Below are positions 24,940 to 33,873 of a DNA stretch of 64,000 bases, piece after piece. Each line of letters begins with the position of its first letter. The first letter of the stretch is position 1. A program made the translations under genes and the position numbers. The stretch is from an uncultured Parasphingopyxis sp. (GTDB lineage Bacteria > Pseudomonadota > Alphaproteobacteria > Sphingomonadales > Sphingomonadaceae): NCBI RefSeq assembly GCF_937129435.1, contig NZ_CAKZNF010000093.1, forward strand, positions 39,550-103,549, given 5' to 3'. The notes beneath the pieces are model-generated. The model was not told the DNA's origin. It searched no databases and saw only the letters and a program-made list of their open reading frames with translations.

Positions 24940-25479
24940 CTATTCGTATTCGGCGGAAATCCTTAATCTTCCCCGGAAATTTCCGGCATCGGTACCGTCG
25001 ACATCGATCCGCCCGCCGATCCGGAATTCCAGCCGGCCGTCGGCATCGAGCCGCGGCTGGCCCGGAAGCGTACTGCTAAGGTTCGTCAATTCGATGCGGT
25101 CGCCACCCGCCGCGCGCAATTCGATCGTGGCCGGCAGGTCGACGCGGACGGCGCGATTCGGCTGCCCCCGCAACGTCACCCGCGCGGTCACGGCAAGTCC
25201 GCCCATATCGCCCAGCCCGCCATAGGTTCGGCGTTGCCCGGTTACCGGATCGAGTTCGGCGGAGCCGCCGGCGTCGCTGAGTACCGCATAGCGCGCGAAT
25301 TCGAGATCGGTCTCGATATCGATACGCAACGGCCGGCCCGGCAATATGCCGCCAAGGCCCGGCGGGCCGTCTCCGCACAGCCGGCATTGCTGCGCGCTGG
25401 CGGGAGCCGGCGCGACAGCCATGACGACCGCGCAGCCAATTGGCACAAAGGCGGAAATGACGGGTTTCACGGGCATCAT
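24940..25479 (-). CDS. DUF4402 domain protein (probable minor or adhesin subunit)
   Basis: A 179-residue secreted protein with a signal peptide (about 1-30, ending ASAQ), a CRLCG motif and a DUF4402-like beta-rich domain ending in NFRGRLRISAEYE, the same terminal pattern as the downstream pilin. It is more divergent and charged than the major pilin, so it may be a minor, tip or initiator subunit. ATG 25479 and 25476 are both possible; no strong ribosome-binding site. First gene of the leftward chaperone/usher cluster; divergent from the type III PKS gene. Confidence 0.75.
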   Translation of the reverse strand: MMPVKPVISAFVPIGCAVVMAVAPAPASAQQCRLCGDGPPGLGGILPGRPLRIDIETDLEFARYAVLSDAGGSAELDPVTGQRRTYGGLGDMGGLAVTARVTLRGQPNRAVRVDLPATIELRAAGGDRIELTNLSSTLPGQPRLDADGRLEFRIGGRIDVDGTDAGNFRGRLRISAEYE

Positions 25480-25575
25480 TTTGCGCCATTTTGCGTCTAC
25501 AATTCGTTAACTGTGGTAATTGCGCGATGCCCGGCCCAGATAGGCCGCGTCGCAATCGGAAAGTTCTCCCGCCCC

Positions 25576-26640
25576 TTGTCCCAGCCCGTCCCGCATATCA
25601 ACGCGCTCGCCACCGCGACGCCCGATCACGACATCCATGCCGCCTTTATCGGCTGGGCGCGCGAGCAATTGTCGGATCCGCGGGAACGCGCACTTTTCGA
25701 ACGAATGGCGAAGCGCGCGGAGATCGGCCATCGCTGGTCCGTGCTGCCGAAAACGGCCGATGGCGGCTCGCCGATCGCCCCGGGCGGCTTTTACGCCGAC
25801 GGAATGCCGCCGACATCGGCGCGAATGGCGGTTTACGGCAAAGCGGCCCCGGAACTGGCCGAAGCCGCCGTTCGCGGCCTGCCCCACCTTTCCGGCATTA
25901 CCCATCTCGTCGTTGCCAGTTGCACGGGCTTCACCGCGCCCGGGATCGACCAGTTGCTCGCCGATCGGCTCGGCCTGCCCGGCACCATCGAGCGGGTCCT
26001 GGTCGGTTTCATGGGCTGTTACGGCGCGGTCACGGCGCTGCGCACGGCGCGGCATATCGTGCGGTCCGAACCCGATGCGCGCGTGCTGGTGGTGACGGTC
26101 GAGCTTTCGACGCTGCATCTGCAGCCCGAAGCGGCGCTGGAGCCGCTGCTCGCGATGCTTCTTTTCGGCGACGGCGCGGCGGCGGCGCTGGTGACGGCCG
26201 ACAAGGCGGGAATGACGCTGGAAGCCCCGTTTTCGGCCACGCTCCCCGATTCAGGCGAACTGATCCAATGGGCCGTGGGCGACACCGGTTTCGCCATGCA
26301 CCTTTCGGGCGAAGTGCCCGGCCTGATCGCCGAGGCGCTGAGCGATGGAGGCTTTCGCGAAGCCTTGTGCGGCGGCGCGCCATGCGAGGCGATCGACGGC
26401 TGGGCCGTCCATGCCGGGGGGCGCTCGATCCTCGATGCCGTTCAAAAGGGCCTCGAACTCGATCCGGGCGCGCTCGACGTCTCGCGCAGCGTGCTCGGCG
26501 ACCATGGCAATATGTCCTCGGCAACGCTGATGTTCGCGCTCGAACGCGTAATGGCCGGGCCGCCCGTCGAACGCGGCGTCGCGCTCGCCTTCGGTCCGGG
26601 GCTGGCCGCCGAGGGCTTCGGCTTTTCGAGCGCATCATGA
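25576..26640 (+). CDS. Type III polyketide synthase
   Basis: A ~354-residue chalcone-synthase-like enzyme that condenses malonyl-CoA onto an acyl starter. The Cys-His-Asn triad is complete: Cys116 in VVASCTGFTAPG, His279 in WAVHAGGRS and Asn312 in GDHGNMSSATL, with the conserved FMGCYGAVTAL near residue 145. There is no in-frame ATG near the N-terminus. TTG 25576 gives MSQPVPHINALATATP, matching the usual N-terminus; GTG 25513 would add 21 residues. It is the first gene of an operon with a methyltransferase (ATGA overlap) and a flavoprotein, typical of alkyl-resorcinol or quinone-type pathways. The product is unknown. Confidence 0.9.
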   Translation: MSQPVPHINALATATPDHDIHAAFIGWAREQLSDPRERALFERMAKRAEIGHRWSVLPKTADGGSPIAPGGFYADGMPPTSARMAVYGKAAPELAEAAVRGLPHLSGITHLVVASCTGFTAPGIDQLLADRLGLPGTIERVLVGFMGCYGAVTALRTARHIVRSEPDARVLVVTVELSTLHLQPEAALEPLLAMLLFGDGAAAALVTADKAGMTLEAPFSATLPDSGELIQWAVGDTGFAMHLSGEVPGLIAEALSDGGFREALCGGAPCEAIDGWAVHAGGRSILDAVQKGLELDPGALDVSRSVLGDHGNMSSATLMFALERVMAGPPVERGVALAFGPGLAAEGFGFSSAS

Positions 26641-27329
26641 CCGGGCTTGCCGCCCGCACCATCGCCGAAGAGCAGATGGATGCGGCGGACCTGCCGCCCG
26701 AAACCTATGCCAGGGTCCTCGAAGACCTTGAAAGAGCCAATCGCTGGACCTTTTCGGCGCGCCCGACGCTGGGCTTTCTGAAGCGTGCTGTCGGCGATCG
26801 GCGGGAATTCTCGCTGCTCGACGTCGGGTTCGGCGAGGGCGGGATGCTTCGCGCGATCGCGCAATGGGCGCGAAGACGCGGTATTGCCGCCCGACTGACC
26901 GGGGTCGATCTCAATCCGAAGAGCCGCGCCGCCGCCGAGGCAAAGACGCCCGCCGAACTCGGCATCACCTATACGACCGGCGATTATGCCGATCTCGGGC
27001 GGTTCGATCTGATCGTGTCGAACCTCGTCGCGCACCATATGACGCCCGACCAGCTCACGGCGTTCATCCATCACATGGAGGCGAACGCGAAAATCGGCTG
27101 GTTGATCAACGATCTCCACCGGCACCGCTTTGCCCATGGCGGCTATCCGCTGCTCGCGCGGATCATGGGCTGGCACCGCATCGTGCGCGAAGACGGGACG
27201 CTGTCGATTGCCCGCAGCTACCGCCCGCATGAATGGCCGCCGATTCTGGCGGCGGCAAGCATCGCGCCCGAAACCGCGCGCGTGTTCCGCGCCTTTCCCT
27301 TCCGGCTATGCGTCGAACGGCTGCGCTGA
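26637..27329 (+). CDS. Class I SAM-dependent methyltransferase (PKS-linked)
   Basis: A 230-residue methyltransferase with motif I LLDVGFGEGGMLRAIA (about residue 62), followed by LTGVDLNPKS and DLIVSNLVAHHM. The start overlaps the PKS stop (ATGA), so translation is coupled. The C-terminal half has RHRFAHGGYPLLARIMG and RSYRPHEWPPIL, as in methyltransferases found beside type III PKS genes. It probably methylates the polyketide-derived phenol or quinone (inference from position). It overlaps the next gene by 22 nt. Confidence 0.87.
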   Translation: MTGLAARTIAEEQMDAADLPPETYARVLEDLERANRWTFSARPTLGFLKRAVGDRREFSLLDVGFGEGGMLRAIAQWARRRGIAARLTGVDLNPKSRAAAEAKTPAELGITYTTGDYADLGRFDLIVSNLVAHHMTPDQLTAFIHHMEANAKIGWLINDLHRHRFAHGGYPLLARIMGWHRIVREDGTLSIARSYRPHEWPPILAAASIAPETARVFRAFPFRLCVERLR

Positions 27330-28396
27330 TCGTCGGCGGTGGGCCGGCCGGATCGGCCGCCGCCATCGCGCTCGCGCGCGGCGGGGCGGAGCCGGTGCTC
27401 GTCGAGCGGCAAGCCGAGATCGGCGATGCATTATGCGGCGGATTTCTAAGTTGGCGGACGCTGGCGCAGCTCGACGCCCTGGGCCTCGATCAGGGCCAGC
27501 TCGGCGGACATCGGATCGATCGCGTGGCGATTTTCGCCGGAGATCGCACGAGCGAGTCGAAATTGCCGCACCCATCCATGGGTCTTTCGCGCCACAGGCT
27601 CGACACCCTGCTGCTCGCGCGCGCTAAGGCCGAAGGAGCCGCGATCCTGCACGGGATCGGCGCGCGATCCGCAGCGGGCCCCGGCGAAGTTCTGCTCGAC
27701 AATGATGACGTCATGGACGCAGACGCGCTGTTTCTCGCCACCGGCAAGCACGAGCTGCGCGGGCTGAAACGCGACGCGGTGCCCGAAGAGGATCGCTGGA
27801 TGGGGCTGCGCTACCGCTTCGCGCCGAACGCGGCGATGACGCGGCTTTGCGCAGGCGCGATCGAGCTGCATCTGTTCGACCATGGCTATGCGGGGCTGCT
27901 GCTGCAGGAGGACGGCAGCGCCAATCTGTGCATGGCGCTGCGCAAATCGCGACTGAGCGAGGCGGAAGGCGATCCGGCCTCGCTGCTCGAACGGCTCGTA
28001 TCGGACCATCCGGCGCTGGCGCAGCGCGTGGAGGCGGGCGCGCCGGTCGCGCAGGACGCCATCGGGCTTGTCCCCTATGGCTGGCGGGCGCGCGAGACGC
28101 AGCCGGGCCTGTTCCGGCTGGGCGACCAGGCCGCGGTCATTCCGTCACTGGCGGGCGAAGGACTCGGTATTGCGATCGCCAGCGGCACGGCCGCCGCCGA
28201 AGCCTATCTTGTCGGCGGGCCCGATGCGGCGCCGCGCTTCCAGCGCGACTTCGCCCGGCGCGCGAAAAGGCCACTGGCGCTGGCCGGGCTGTTCAAATCG
28301 CTGGCCGAGAAGCCTGCGAGCGCCATTCGCCTGGCCCGTCTGGCGCGATTGCCCGGCCTGGTGTCGCTGGCCTCGCGCCTGACTCGCATCGCTTGA
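27308..28396 (+). CDS. FAD-dependent oxidoreductase (monooxygenase-like, PKS-linked)
   Basis: A 362-residue flavoprotein with the N-terminal dinucleotide fold [37 protein letters not shown] and a C-terminal FAD contact [25 protein letters not shown], as in the geranylgeranyl-reductase/aromatic monooxygenase group. It lies in the type III PKS operon and probably hydroxylates or reduces the pathway product (inference). The start at 27308 overlaps the methyltransferase by 22 nt without a clear ribosome-binding site. The stop is 31 nt before msrB. Confidence 0.87.
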   Translation: MRRTAALIVGGGPAGSAAAIALARGGAEPVLVERQAEIGDALCGGFLSWRTLAQLDALGLDQGQLGGHRIDRVAIFAGDRTSESKLPHPSMGLSRHRLDTLLLARAKAEGAAILHGIGARSAAGPGEVLLDNDDVMDADALFLATGKHELRGLKRDAVPEEDRWMGLRYRFAPNAAMTRLCAGAIELHLFDHGYAGLLLQEDGSANLCMALRKSRLSEAEGDPASLLERLVSDHPALAQRVEAGAPVAQDAIGLVPYGWRARETQPGLFRLGDQAAVIPSLAGEGLGIAIASGTAAAEAYLVGGPDAAPRFQRDFARRAKRPLALAGLFKSLAEKPASAIRLARLARLPGLVSLASRLTRIA

Positions 28397-28427
28397 ACGG
28401 ACGCGGCGCAACGGCCATATTCGCGCC

Positions 28428-28823
28428 ATGGAAAAGCTCGACCTGACAGACGCCGAATGGCGCGACCGCCTGACCCCCGAACAATATCATGTGCTGCGCG
28501 AAGCGGGCACGGAACGGGCGTTCGGCGGCAAATACAACGACAACCATGCGGACGGCGTCTATCATTGCGCCGGATGCGGCCTTCCGCTGTTCGACAGCCG
28601 CGACAAATATGACAGCGGTTCGGGCTGGCCCAGCTTCACCAGGCCGATCGACGAGGAAGCCGTCGCCGAAAAGACCGACCAGTCGCACGGCATGGTGCGC
28701 ACCGAGAGCCTTTGCGCGCGCTGCGACGGCCATCTCGGCCATGTCTTCCCCGACGGCCCTCCGCCCACGGGCCTGCGTTACTGCATGAACAGCCTGTCGC
28801 TGGATTTCGAGGAGAGGGAATAG
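28428..28823 (+). CDS. msrB: Peptide-methionine (R)-S-oxide reductase MsrB
   Basis: A 131-residue methionine-R-sulfoxide reductase that repairs oxidised methionine in proteins; cytosolic. Structural zinc Cys pairs are CAGC and CARC, and the catalytic Cys lies in [12 protein letters not shown] near the C-terminus, with SGSGWPSF and [10 protein letters not shown] in between. Length is typical. It follows the PKS operon but is separated by 31 nt and probably independent in function. Confidence 0.95.
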   Translation: MEKLDLTDAEWRDRLTPEQYHVLREAGTERAFGGKYNDNHADGVYHCAGCGLPLFDSRDKYDSGSGWPSFTRPIDEEAVAEKTDQSHGMVRTESLCARCDGHLGHVFPDGPPPTGLRYCMNSLSLDFEERE

Positions 28824-28832
28824 GGATCTGAT

Positions 28833-28967
28833 CGTCAGACTCGATCTTTCGGTCGAGCGCCGCACCGGCCCGCACCCCCACCCGGCCTCCCACGAGTGTA
28901 TACTGAATGGGAGGCCGGGTGGGGGTGCGGGCCGGTGCGGCGATTTTCCGGCAGGAAAATTCTGACA
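28833..28967. repeat. Cloverleaf repeat, copy E
   Basis: CGTCAGA (28833-28839) / TCTGACA (28961-28967) bound a left hairpin CTCGATC-TTTC-GGTCGAG (one mismatch), the central palindrome with loop CGAGTGTATACTGAA, and a right hairpin ATTTTCC-GGCA-GGAAAAT. Length is 135 bp. It lies between two same-strand genes, msrB and the PBP gene. Confidence 0.85.
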
Positions 28968-29079
28968 ATCAAAATCCACACGCCAACGAAAGCAAAGCCT
29001 CTCCTCCCCCGATTCACTCCCCATTCAGCCGCAGGATTGGCTTGTGAGCGCTCAGGTTCGCGCTTAGGGCAAACGCAGC

Positions 29080-31170
29080 ATGGCGGCATCACGAGCATCT
29101 GAGCGCGGATGGTTCTGGCGCTTCACGATCGGCACGATCAAATATGGGCTGTATTTCGCCCTTCTGGCCCTCGTCGCGCTCGTCGTGGCGGTCGGCATCG
29201 CGATGTCGTCGCTGCCCGATTACGAGACGCTGCAATCCTCGCCCAACGGCCAGACGGTGCGCGTCCGCGCCGCCGACGGCACGGTCATTTTCGCCATGGG
29301 GCCGAGCTATGGCCAGTGGCTCGACTATGAAGAAATTCCCGAAGTCATGCGCGACGCGATGATCGCGGTCGAGGATCGCCGGTTCGAGAGCCATTTCGGC
29401 GTCGATCCGATCGGCGTCGCCCGCTCGGTCCGCGTCCGTATCCAGCGCGGCGCATGGACGCAGGGCGGTTCGACGATCACCCAGCAGCTGGCGCGCAACC
29501 TGTTCCTCACCAACACCCGCACCTTCGGCCGCAAGATCCGCGAGATGATCCTCGCGCTGGCGATGGAGCGGACATACTCCAAGGAGCAGATCCTCGAACT
29601 CTACCTCAATCGCGTTTATTTCGGCGGTGGCGCTTACGGGATCGACGCGGCTTCGCGGCGTTTCTTCGGGCATAGCGCGCGCGAGCTCGACCTGTCCGAA
29701 GCCTCGGTGATCGCCGGTCTCGTCAAGGCGCCGTCGCGCTATTCGCCGACGGCCGATGCCGAAGCCGCGATCGGCCGCGCCGGCGTCGTGCTGGACCTGA
29801 TGGTCGAAACCGGCGCGATTACGCAGGCACAGGCCGATGCGGCCGAGCCCACCGAAGTCCGCCTCGCGCCGCAGCCGCGGCAGAACAGCGTGCGCTATTT
29901 CACCGACTGGGTGCTGGCCCAGCTCGACACGGTGGTCGACGAGACGCGCGCGCCGCTCGATGTCTGGACGACGCTCGACCTCGACATGCAGGCGCGTGCC
30001 GTCAACTCGATCCGCGCGCATACGCCGGCCGGGGCGCAGGGCGCGCTCGTCGCGCTCGATCGCGACGGCGCGGTCCGATCGATGGTCGGCGGCACCGATT
30101 ACGTTACGTCAAACTACAACCGCGCCGTCACCGCCGTGCGCCAGCCGGGATCGGCCTGGAAGCTGTTCGTCTATCTCGCCGCGCTGGAAAACGGTTACAC
30201 GCCCGAGGACCGGGTCGTCGACGAACCGGTCGAATGGGATGGCTGGCAGCCGCGCAACAGCGGCGGCCGCTATTCGGGCGAGATCGATATCCGCACCGCC
30301 TTCGCCTATTCGGTCAATACCGTTGCCGCGCAATTGGGCGCGGAAGTCGGCACGTCGACCGTCGCCAATATGGCGCAGCGTTTCGGCATCACCACGCCGA
30401 TCAACACCCATCCCTCCATGGTGCTCGGCACCTCGGAAGTCCGCGTCATCGACATGGCCCGGGCCTTCGCCGCGGTGCAGGCGCGCGGCGTCGCGATCCA
30501 GCCCTATGGCATCGTCAAGGTGACGATGGAGGATCGTGATACACAGGAGGAGATCGAACTCTACCGCGCCGAGGTCGATATGTCGCGCGTCCTGGTCGCG
30601 CCCTATGTCGCCGCCGAAATGACCGACCTGCTGCAGACGGCGGTCAACACCGGCACCGGCCGCGCCGCGCAGATCGGCCGCCCCGTGGCGGGCAAGACGG
30701 GGACGACAAGTTCGAACAAGGACGGCTGGTTCATCGGCTTTTCGAGCGGATTGACCACGGCGGTCTGGATGGGGCGGGACGACGCGCGGCCCGTTGGCGG
30801 GCTGCAGGGCGGACGGGCGCCCGCGCGCGCCTTTTCCGACTTCATGCGCTATGCCGTGGCGAGCCGCCCGATCGAGGAATTCGATACCGAGGTGACGCTG
30901 CCCGACTGGCAGCTCGAGGGCGAGGACGACGCCTATTTCGGCGATCCCTATGAGGACGACATCTTCGTCGACGAGAACGGCATGCCGATCGAGGATCCGC
31001 GCGGCTATGCCGAACCGTCGCCCTATGACGATTACGGCGTGCCCGAAGAAGAGATGGACGACGAGTTCTTCGACGAGGCGCTCCGCCGCCGGCGGCGCGA
31101 TCCCGAACCGGTCCCGGTACCCGACCGCCGACCGCCGCCCGCCATTCGCGGCGACGATCCTGTTCTTTAG
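29080..31170 (+). CDS. PBP1A-family bifunctional penicillin-binding protein
   Basis: A 696-residue class A penicillin-binding protein that polymerises and cross-links peptidoglycan. A cytoplasmic tail and membrane anchor (about 15-45) are followed by the glycosyltransferase domain with EDRRFESHFGVDP, GGSTITQQLARNLFL and RKIREMILALAMER. The transpeptidase domain has SxxK in QPGSAWKLF, SxN in YSVNTVA and KTGTTSSNKDGWF. It has an acidic, low-complexity C-terminal tail after residue 590 and is shorter than E. coli PBP1A. ATG 29080 is chosen; the ribosome-binding site is weak. Confidence 0.93.
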   Translation: MAASRASERGWFWRFTIGTIKYGLYFALLALVALVVAVGIAMSSLPDYETLQSSPNGQTVRVRAADGTVIFAMGPSYGQWLDYEEIPEVMRDAMIAVEDRRFESHFGVDPIGVARSVRVRIQRGAWTQGGSTITQQLARNLFLTNTRTFGRKIREMILALAMERTYSKEQILELYLNRVYFGGGAYGIDAASRRFFGHSARELDLSEASVIAGLVKAPSRYSPTADAEAAIGRAGVVLDLMVETGAITQAQADAAEPTEVRLAPQPRQNSVRYFTDWVLAQLDTVVDETRAPLDVWTTLDLDMQARAVNSIRAHTPAGAQGALVALDRDGAVRSMVGGTDYVTSNYNRAVTAVRQPGSAWKLFVYLAALENGYTPEDRVVDEPVEWDGWQPRNSGGRYSGEIDIRTAFAYSVNTVAAQLGAEVGTSTVANMAQRFGITTPINTHPSMVLGTSEVRVIDMARAFAAVQARGVAIQPYGIVKVTMEDRDTQEEIELYRAEVDMSRVLVAPYVAAEMTDLLQTAVNTGTGRAAQIGRPVAGKTGTTSSNKDGWFIGFSSGLTTAVWMGRDDARPVGGLQGGRAPARAFSDFMRYAVASRPIEEFDTEVTLPDWQLEGEDDAYFGDPYEDDIFVDENGMPIEDPRGYAEPSPYDDYGVPEEEMDDEFFDEALRRRRRDPEPVPVPDRRPPPAIRGDDPVL

Positions 31171-31183
31171 GGTCTGACTTTCT

Positions 31184-31277
31184 CGTCATTGCGAGGAGCC
31201 GAAGGCGACGCGGCAATCCAGAGCCGCGCGCGTTTCAAATTGCGGCTCTGGATTGCTTCGCTGCGCTCGCAATGACG
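31184..31277. repeat. Long inverted repeat, GTCATTGCGAG family
   Basis: CGTCATTGCGAG... (from 31184) and ...CTCGCAATGACG (to 31277) form a long imperfect inverted repeat with GGCAATCCAGAGCCGC / GCGGCTCTGGATTGC near the centre. It resembles the widespread bacterial repeat built on GTCATTGCGAGGAGC...GCAATCCAG (general knowledge). It fills the 131-bp gap between the convergent PBP and metallopeptidase genes. Confidence 0.75.
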
Positions 31278-31301
31278 GTGCGTGGAGAACGCGATGACGC
31301 C

Positions 31302-32012
31302 CTACACGCCCACCCGGTAGAGCCCCGCCCCATGCTCGCGCAGCCAGCGCCGCTCGGCCTTGGGTTCTCGGCCCAACAGCTCGGCGACCAACGCATGGAA
31401 GCGCGGTGAATGGTCCATATACACGCGGTGCGCGACCTCATGCGCGACCGTCGCCGACAGCACCTCGGGCGGCGCCATAACGAGCCGCCAGTTGTAGCGA
31501 ATTGCCCCCGACGACGCGCAGCTTCCCCAGCGGCTGCGCGCATCGCCGATCGCGACCTTCGAAACGGTGACGCCCGCAATGGCCGCATAGTGATGCGTCT
31601 CCTCGGTCAGCACACGCTTCGCCTCGGTCTTGAGCCAGCGGAGGACACGCCCCGCCAGCGCCTCATCAGGACCACCGAGACCTAACCTGCCATCGGCCAA
31701 TCGCACTGTGCGGGGCCGCGACTCCTCCCAGTCGATGGGAAGTTCCGCGCCGCGATAGGGAATCGTCCCGCCCGCAAATATCGGCCGGTCTTCCGGTACC
31801 TTCGCGAGCTCGCCCTCGATCCATGGCCGCTGCTCCTCGGCCCAGGCCAGCGCCCGTTTCAGGCTCGCCCGCTTCGGCATCGTCATCAGGACACGCCCGT
31901 CGCGCGGGTCGACGCGCAGGCGCAGCCCGCGCGATTTCGGATGGCGGCGCACGACCAGCGACCGTTCGACGCTACCGCCCGCGAAAACGAGATCAGAGCT
32001 CGCGGTCGACAA
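31302..32012 (-). CDS. M48/YgjP-like metallopeptidase
   Basis: A ~236-residue predicted zinc metallopeptidase of the YgjP/DUF45 family. HExxH is in TVAHEVAHRVYMDHSPRFHAL, preceded by the family's ARSRWGSCASSG and NWRLVMAP. The function of this family is not established. The start codon is unclear: TTG 32012 overlaps the YcgN stop region by about 20 nt and gives the usual length, whereas ATG 32081 would overlap by 89 nt. It is the last gene of the leftward SCO-YcgN-metallopeptidase set. Confidence 0.85.
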   Translation of the reverse strand: MSTASSDLVFAGGSVERSLVVRRHPKSRGLRLRVDPRDGRVLMTMPKRASLKRALAWAEEQRPWIEGELAKVPEDRPIFAGGTIPYRGAELPIDWEESRPRTVRLADGRLGLGGPDEALAGRVLRWLKTEAKRVLTEETHHYAAIAGVTVSKVAIGDARSRWGSCASSGAIRYNWRLVMAPPEVLSATVAHEVAHRVYMDHSPRFHALVAELLGREPKAERRWLREHGAGLYRVGV

Positions 32013-32433
32013 TATGATGTTCCAGATTACCTGCCTTGAGCTCGGATATCGTCCATCCGCGCACCGATTCGCCCGCTTCATGCACCGCCTCGCGATCGCC
32101 GCAGACGAGATAATGCCAGCCGGGAAGCGACTCGCCCTCGGCGACCAGCCGATAGGCGCAAGTGCGCGGCAGCCAGGTGATCTTGCGCATCTTGCGCGCC
32201 GTCAGCCGCAGGCAATCGGGGACGATCGCCTTGCGGTGGCGATAGTCGGTACAGCGCGCCTGTTCGATATCGAGCAATTTGCAGGCGACGTTCGTTGGCG
32301 CGATCTCTCCGGTGTCCGCGTCCTCGACCTTGTGCAGACAGCATTTGCCGCAGCCGTCGCACAGCGCCTCCCATTGCCCGCGATCCATCTTCGCAAGCGG
32401 CGTGGTTTCCCAGAATCGCGCCGGTTCGGCCAC
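31993..32433 (-). CDS. YcgN-family cysteine-cluster protein
   Basis: A 146-residue cytosolic protein of the YcgN/YkgJ-like cysteine-cluster family. CDGCGKCCLHKV lies near residue 27, with further Cys in NVACKLLD, ARCTDY, PDCLRL, RTCAYRL and LVCGDREA. The eight or more conserved Cys suggest Fe-S or zinc binding; the role is unknown. GTG 32433 starts 2 nt after the SCO stop, giving tight coupling. The C-terminus is HHIVDREL. Confidence 0.87.
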   Translation of the reverse strand: MAEPARFWETTPLAKMDRGQWEALCDGCGKCCLHKVEDADTGEIAPTNVACKLLDIEQARCTDYRHRKAIVPDCLRLTARKMRKITWLPRTCAYRLVAEGESLPGWHYLVCGDREAVHEAGESVRGWTISELKAGNLEHHIVDREL

Positions 32434-32435
32434 GC

Positions 32436-33050
32436 TCAGGAGGCCCAACGGTCGATTTCGGCGGCGACGTCCTCGGGCGATGCACTCATGTCGAGATTGA
32501 CGAGCGGCTCGCCTTCGGGGCCGTACATGATGACATTGTTGCTGTGATTGACAAGATAGCCCTCGGCGTTCTGGCCTTCGGGAATTTCGGCATAGGAGCC
32601 ATAGCGCTGCACCATGTCCGCCAGCACCTCGGGCGATCCCGTCAGCCCCAGCAGGCGCGGGTGGAAACTGTCGGTGAACTCGGTCAGCACTTCGGGCGTG
32701 TCGCGCCCCGGATCGACGCTGATGAAGATCGGCTGGACGCGCGCGGCGAGATCGGCGTCGCGCTCTTCCAGAGCCCGCATCGCCTGGCCGAGCTTCTGCA
32801 TGTCCACCGGGCAGACATCGGGGCAGAAGGTGTAACCGAAATAGATCAGCCGGTATTCGCCCGCGAAATCGGTATCGCGCACCGTCTCGCCGGTTTCGCT
32901 GGTCAGTTCGAACGGTCCGCCCATCGCCGCGCCTTCGAGCGGCGGCGGACCCGGCGGCGCATCGCCTTCGCCCGCGCCGCCCGAACAGGCGGCGATGGCA
33001 GCGGCAACGAGAAGAGCAAGGAGCGTACGGGTGCGGCGAAGATCGTTCAT
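32436..33050 (-). CDS. SCO family lipoprotein (copper chaperone / thiol-disulfide)
   Basis: A 204-residue exported lipoprotein (lipobox AIAAC, Cys at about residue 22) of the SCO1/SenC family. The copper-binding CxxxC is in GYTFCPDVCPVDM and the conserved His near the C-terminus in YLVNHSNNV. SCO proteins deliver copper to cytochrome c oxidase subunit II or act in redox homeostasis. M33050 is chosen; M33065 is possible. It is followed by ycgN with a 2-nt gap. No oxidase genes are nearby. Confidence 0.9.
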   Translation of the reverse strand: MNDLRRTRTLLALLVAAAIAACSGGAGEGDAPPGPPPLEGAAMGGPFELTSETGETVRDTDFAGEYRLIYFGYTFCPDVCPVDMQKLGQAMRALEERDADLAARVQPIFISVDPGRDTPEVLTEFTDSFHPRLLGLTGSPEVLADMVQRYGSYAEIPEGQNAEGYLVNHSNNVIMYGPEGEPLVNLDMSASPEDVAAEIDRWAS

Positions 33051-33110
33051 GACAGCGCCAGCCATGCTTTGCTAAGGCTGTGCTGACAAGGCTCAACAGG
33101 ACCGGTTTTC

Positions 33111-33728
33111 ATGCGTTTTCGTGTTTTTCGACCTCTTGCCGCCCTGGTGGCGGCGATCGGCATTGCGGCCATTGCGATGCCTGCCAGCGCGCAATATACC
33201 TCGCGCTACGAATTTCTGAACGGCGTGCGCAATGGCGATTTCGAAGCCGTGCGCGCCGCGGTCGAACAACCCGGCTCGACGGTGATCAACGCGCGAGAGG
33301 AGCGCACCGGCGACGGCGCGCTTCATATTGTGACTCGCAATCGGTCCCTGCAGTGGCTGCTCTACCTGCTGCGCGCGCGCGCGAACCCGAACCTGACCGA
33401 CCGCGATGGCAATACTGCCCTCCATATCGCGTCACAAATCGGCTGGGCCGAGGGCGTGCACTGGCTCAACGTCGTACAGGCCAATGTGAATGCGACGAAC
33501 GGCCGCGGCGAAACACCCCTGGTGCTGGCCGTGCAGCAGCGCAATTCCGAGATTGTCCAGCAGCTGATCGAGGCCGGCGCCGATCCCGATATCACCGATG
33601 CCGTCGTCGGCCGATCGGCGATGGATTATGCCCGGCAGGATCCGCGCGGCGGCCAGATCCTGTCGATCCTCGAGAGCGCACAGCCGCGCGAAGAGCAGCG
33701 GCAGGTGGTGGGGCCGGTTCTGGACTGA
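33111..33728 (+). CDS. Secreted ankyrin-repeat protein
   Basis: A 205-residue exported protein with a signal peptide (about 1-28, ending ASAQ). Residues about 35-185 form about four to five ankyrin repeats, clearest in NPNLTDRDGNTALHIASQIG, GRGETPLVLAVQQRN and IVQQLIEAGADPDITDAV. Ankyrin proteins bind partner proteins; the partner is unknown. AGGA about 9 nt before ATG 33111 supports the start. Divergent from the SCO-family gene; repeat copy F follows. Confidence 0.88.
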   Translation: MRFRVFRPLAALVAAIGIAAIAMPASAQYTSRYEFLNGVRNGDFEAVRAAVEQPGSTVINAREERTGDGALHIVTRNRSLQWLLYLLRARANPNLTDRDGNTALHIASQIGWAEGVHWLNVVQANVNATNGRGETPLVLAVQQRNSEIVQQLIEAGADPDITDAVVGRSAMDYARQDPRGGQILSILESAQPREEQRQVVGPVLD

Positions 33729-33737
33729 GGGTTTGTT

Positions 33738-33872
33738 TGTCAGAAAATTCCTAACGGAATTTCGCCGCACCAGCCCGCACCCCCTCCCGGCCTCCCACTG
33801 AGTGTATCCTGGATGGGAGGCCGGGTGGGGGAGCGGGCTGGTGCGGCGCTCGACCGAAGGTCGAGTCTGACA
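33738..33872. repeat. Cloverleaf repeat, copy F
   Basis: TGTCAGA (33738-33744) / TCTGACA (33866-33872) bound a left hairpin AAATTCC-TAAC-GGAATTT, the central palindrome (with CCCCCTCCC where other copies have CCCCCACCC; loop CTGAGTGTATCCTGGA) and a right hairpin CTCGACC-GAA-GGTCGAG. It lies between convergent ankyrin and mmcB genes; the mmcB stop begins 1 nt after the element. Confidence 0.85.
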
Positions 33873-33873
33873 A

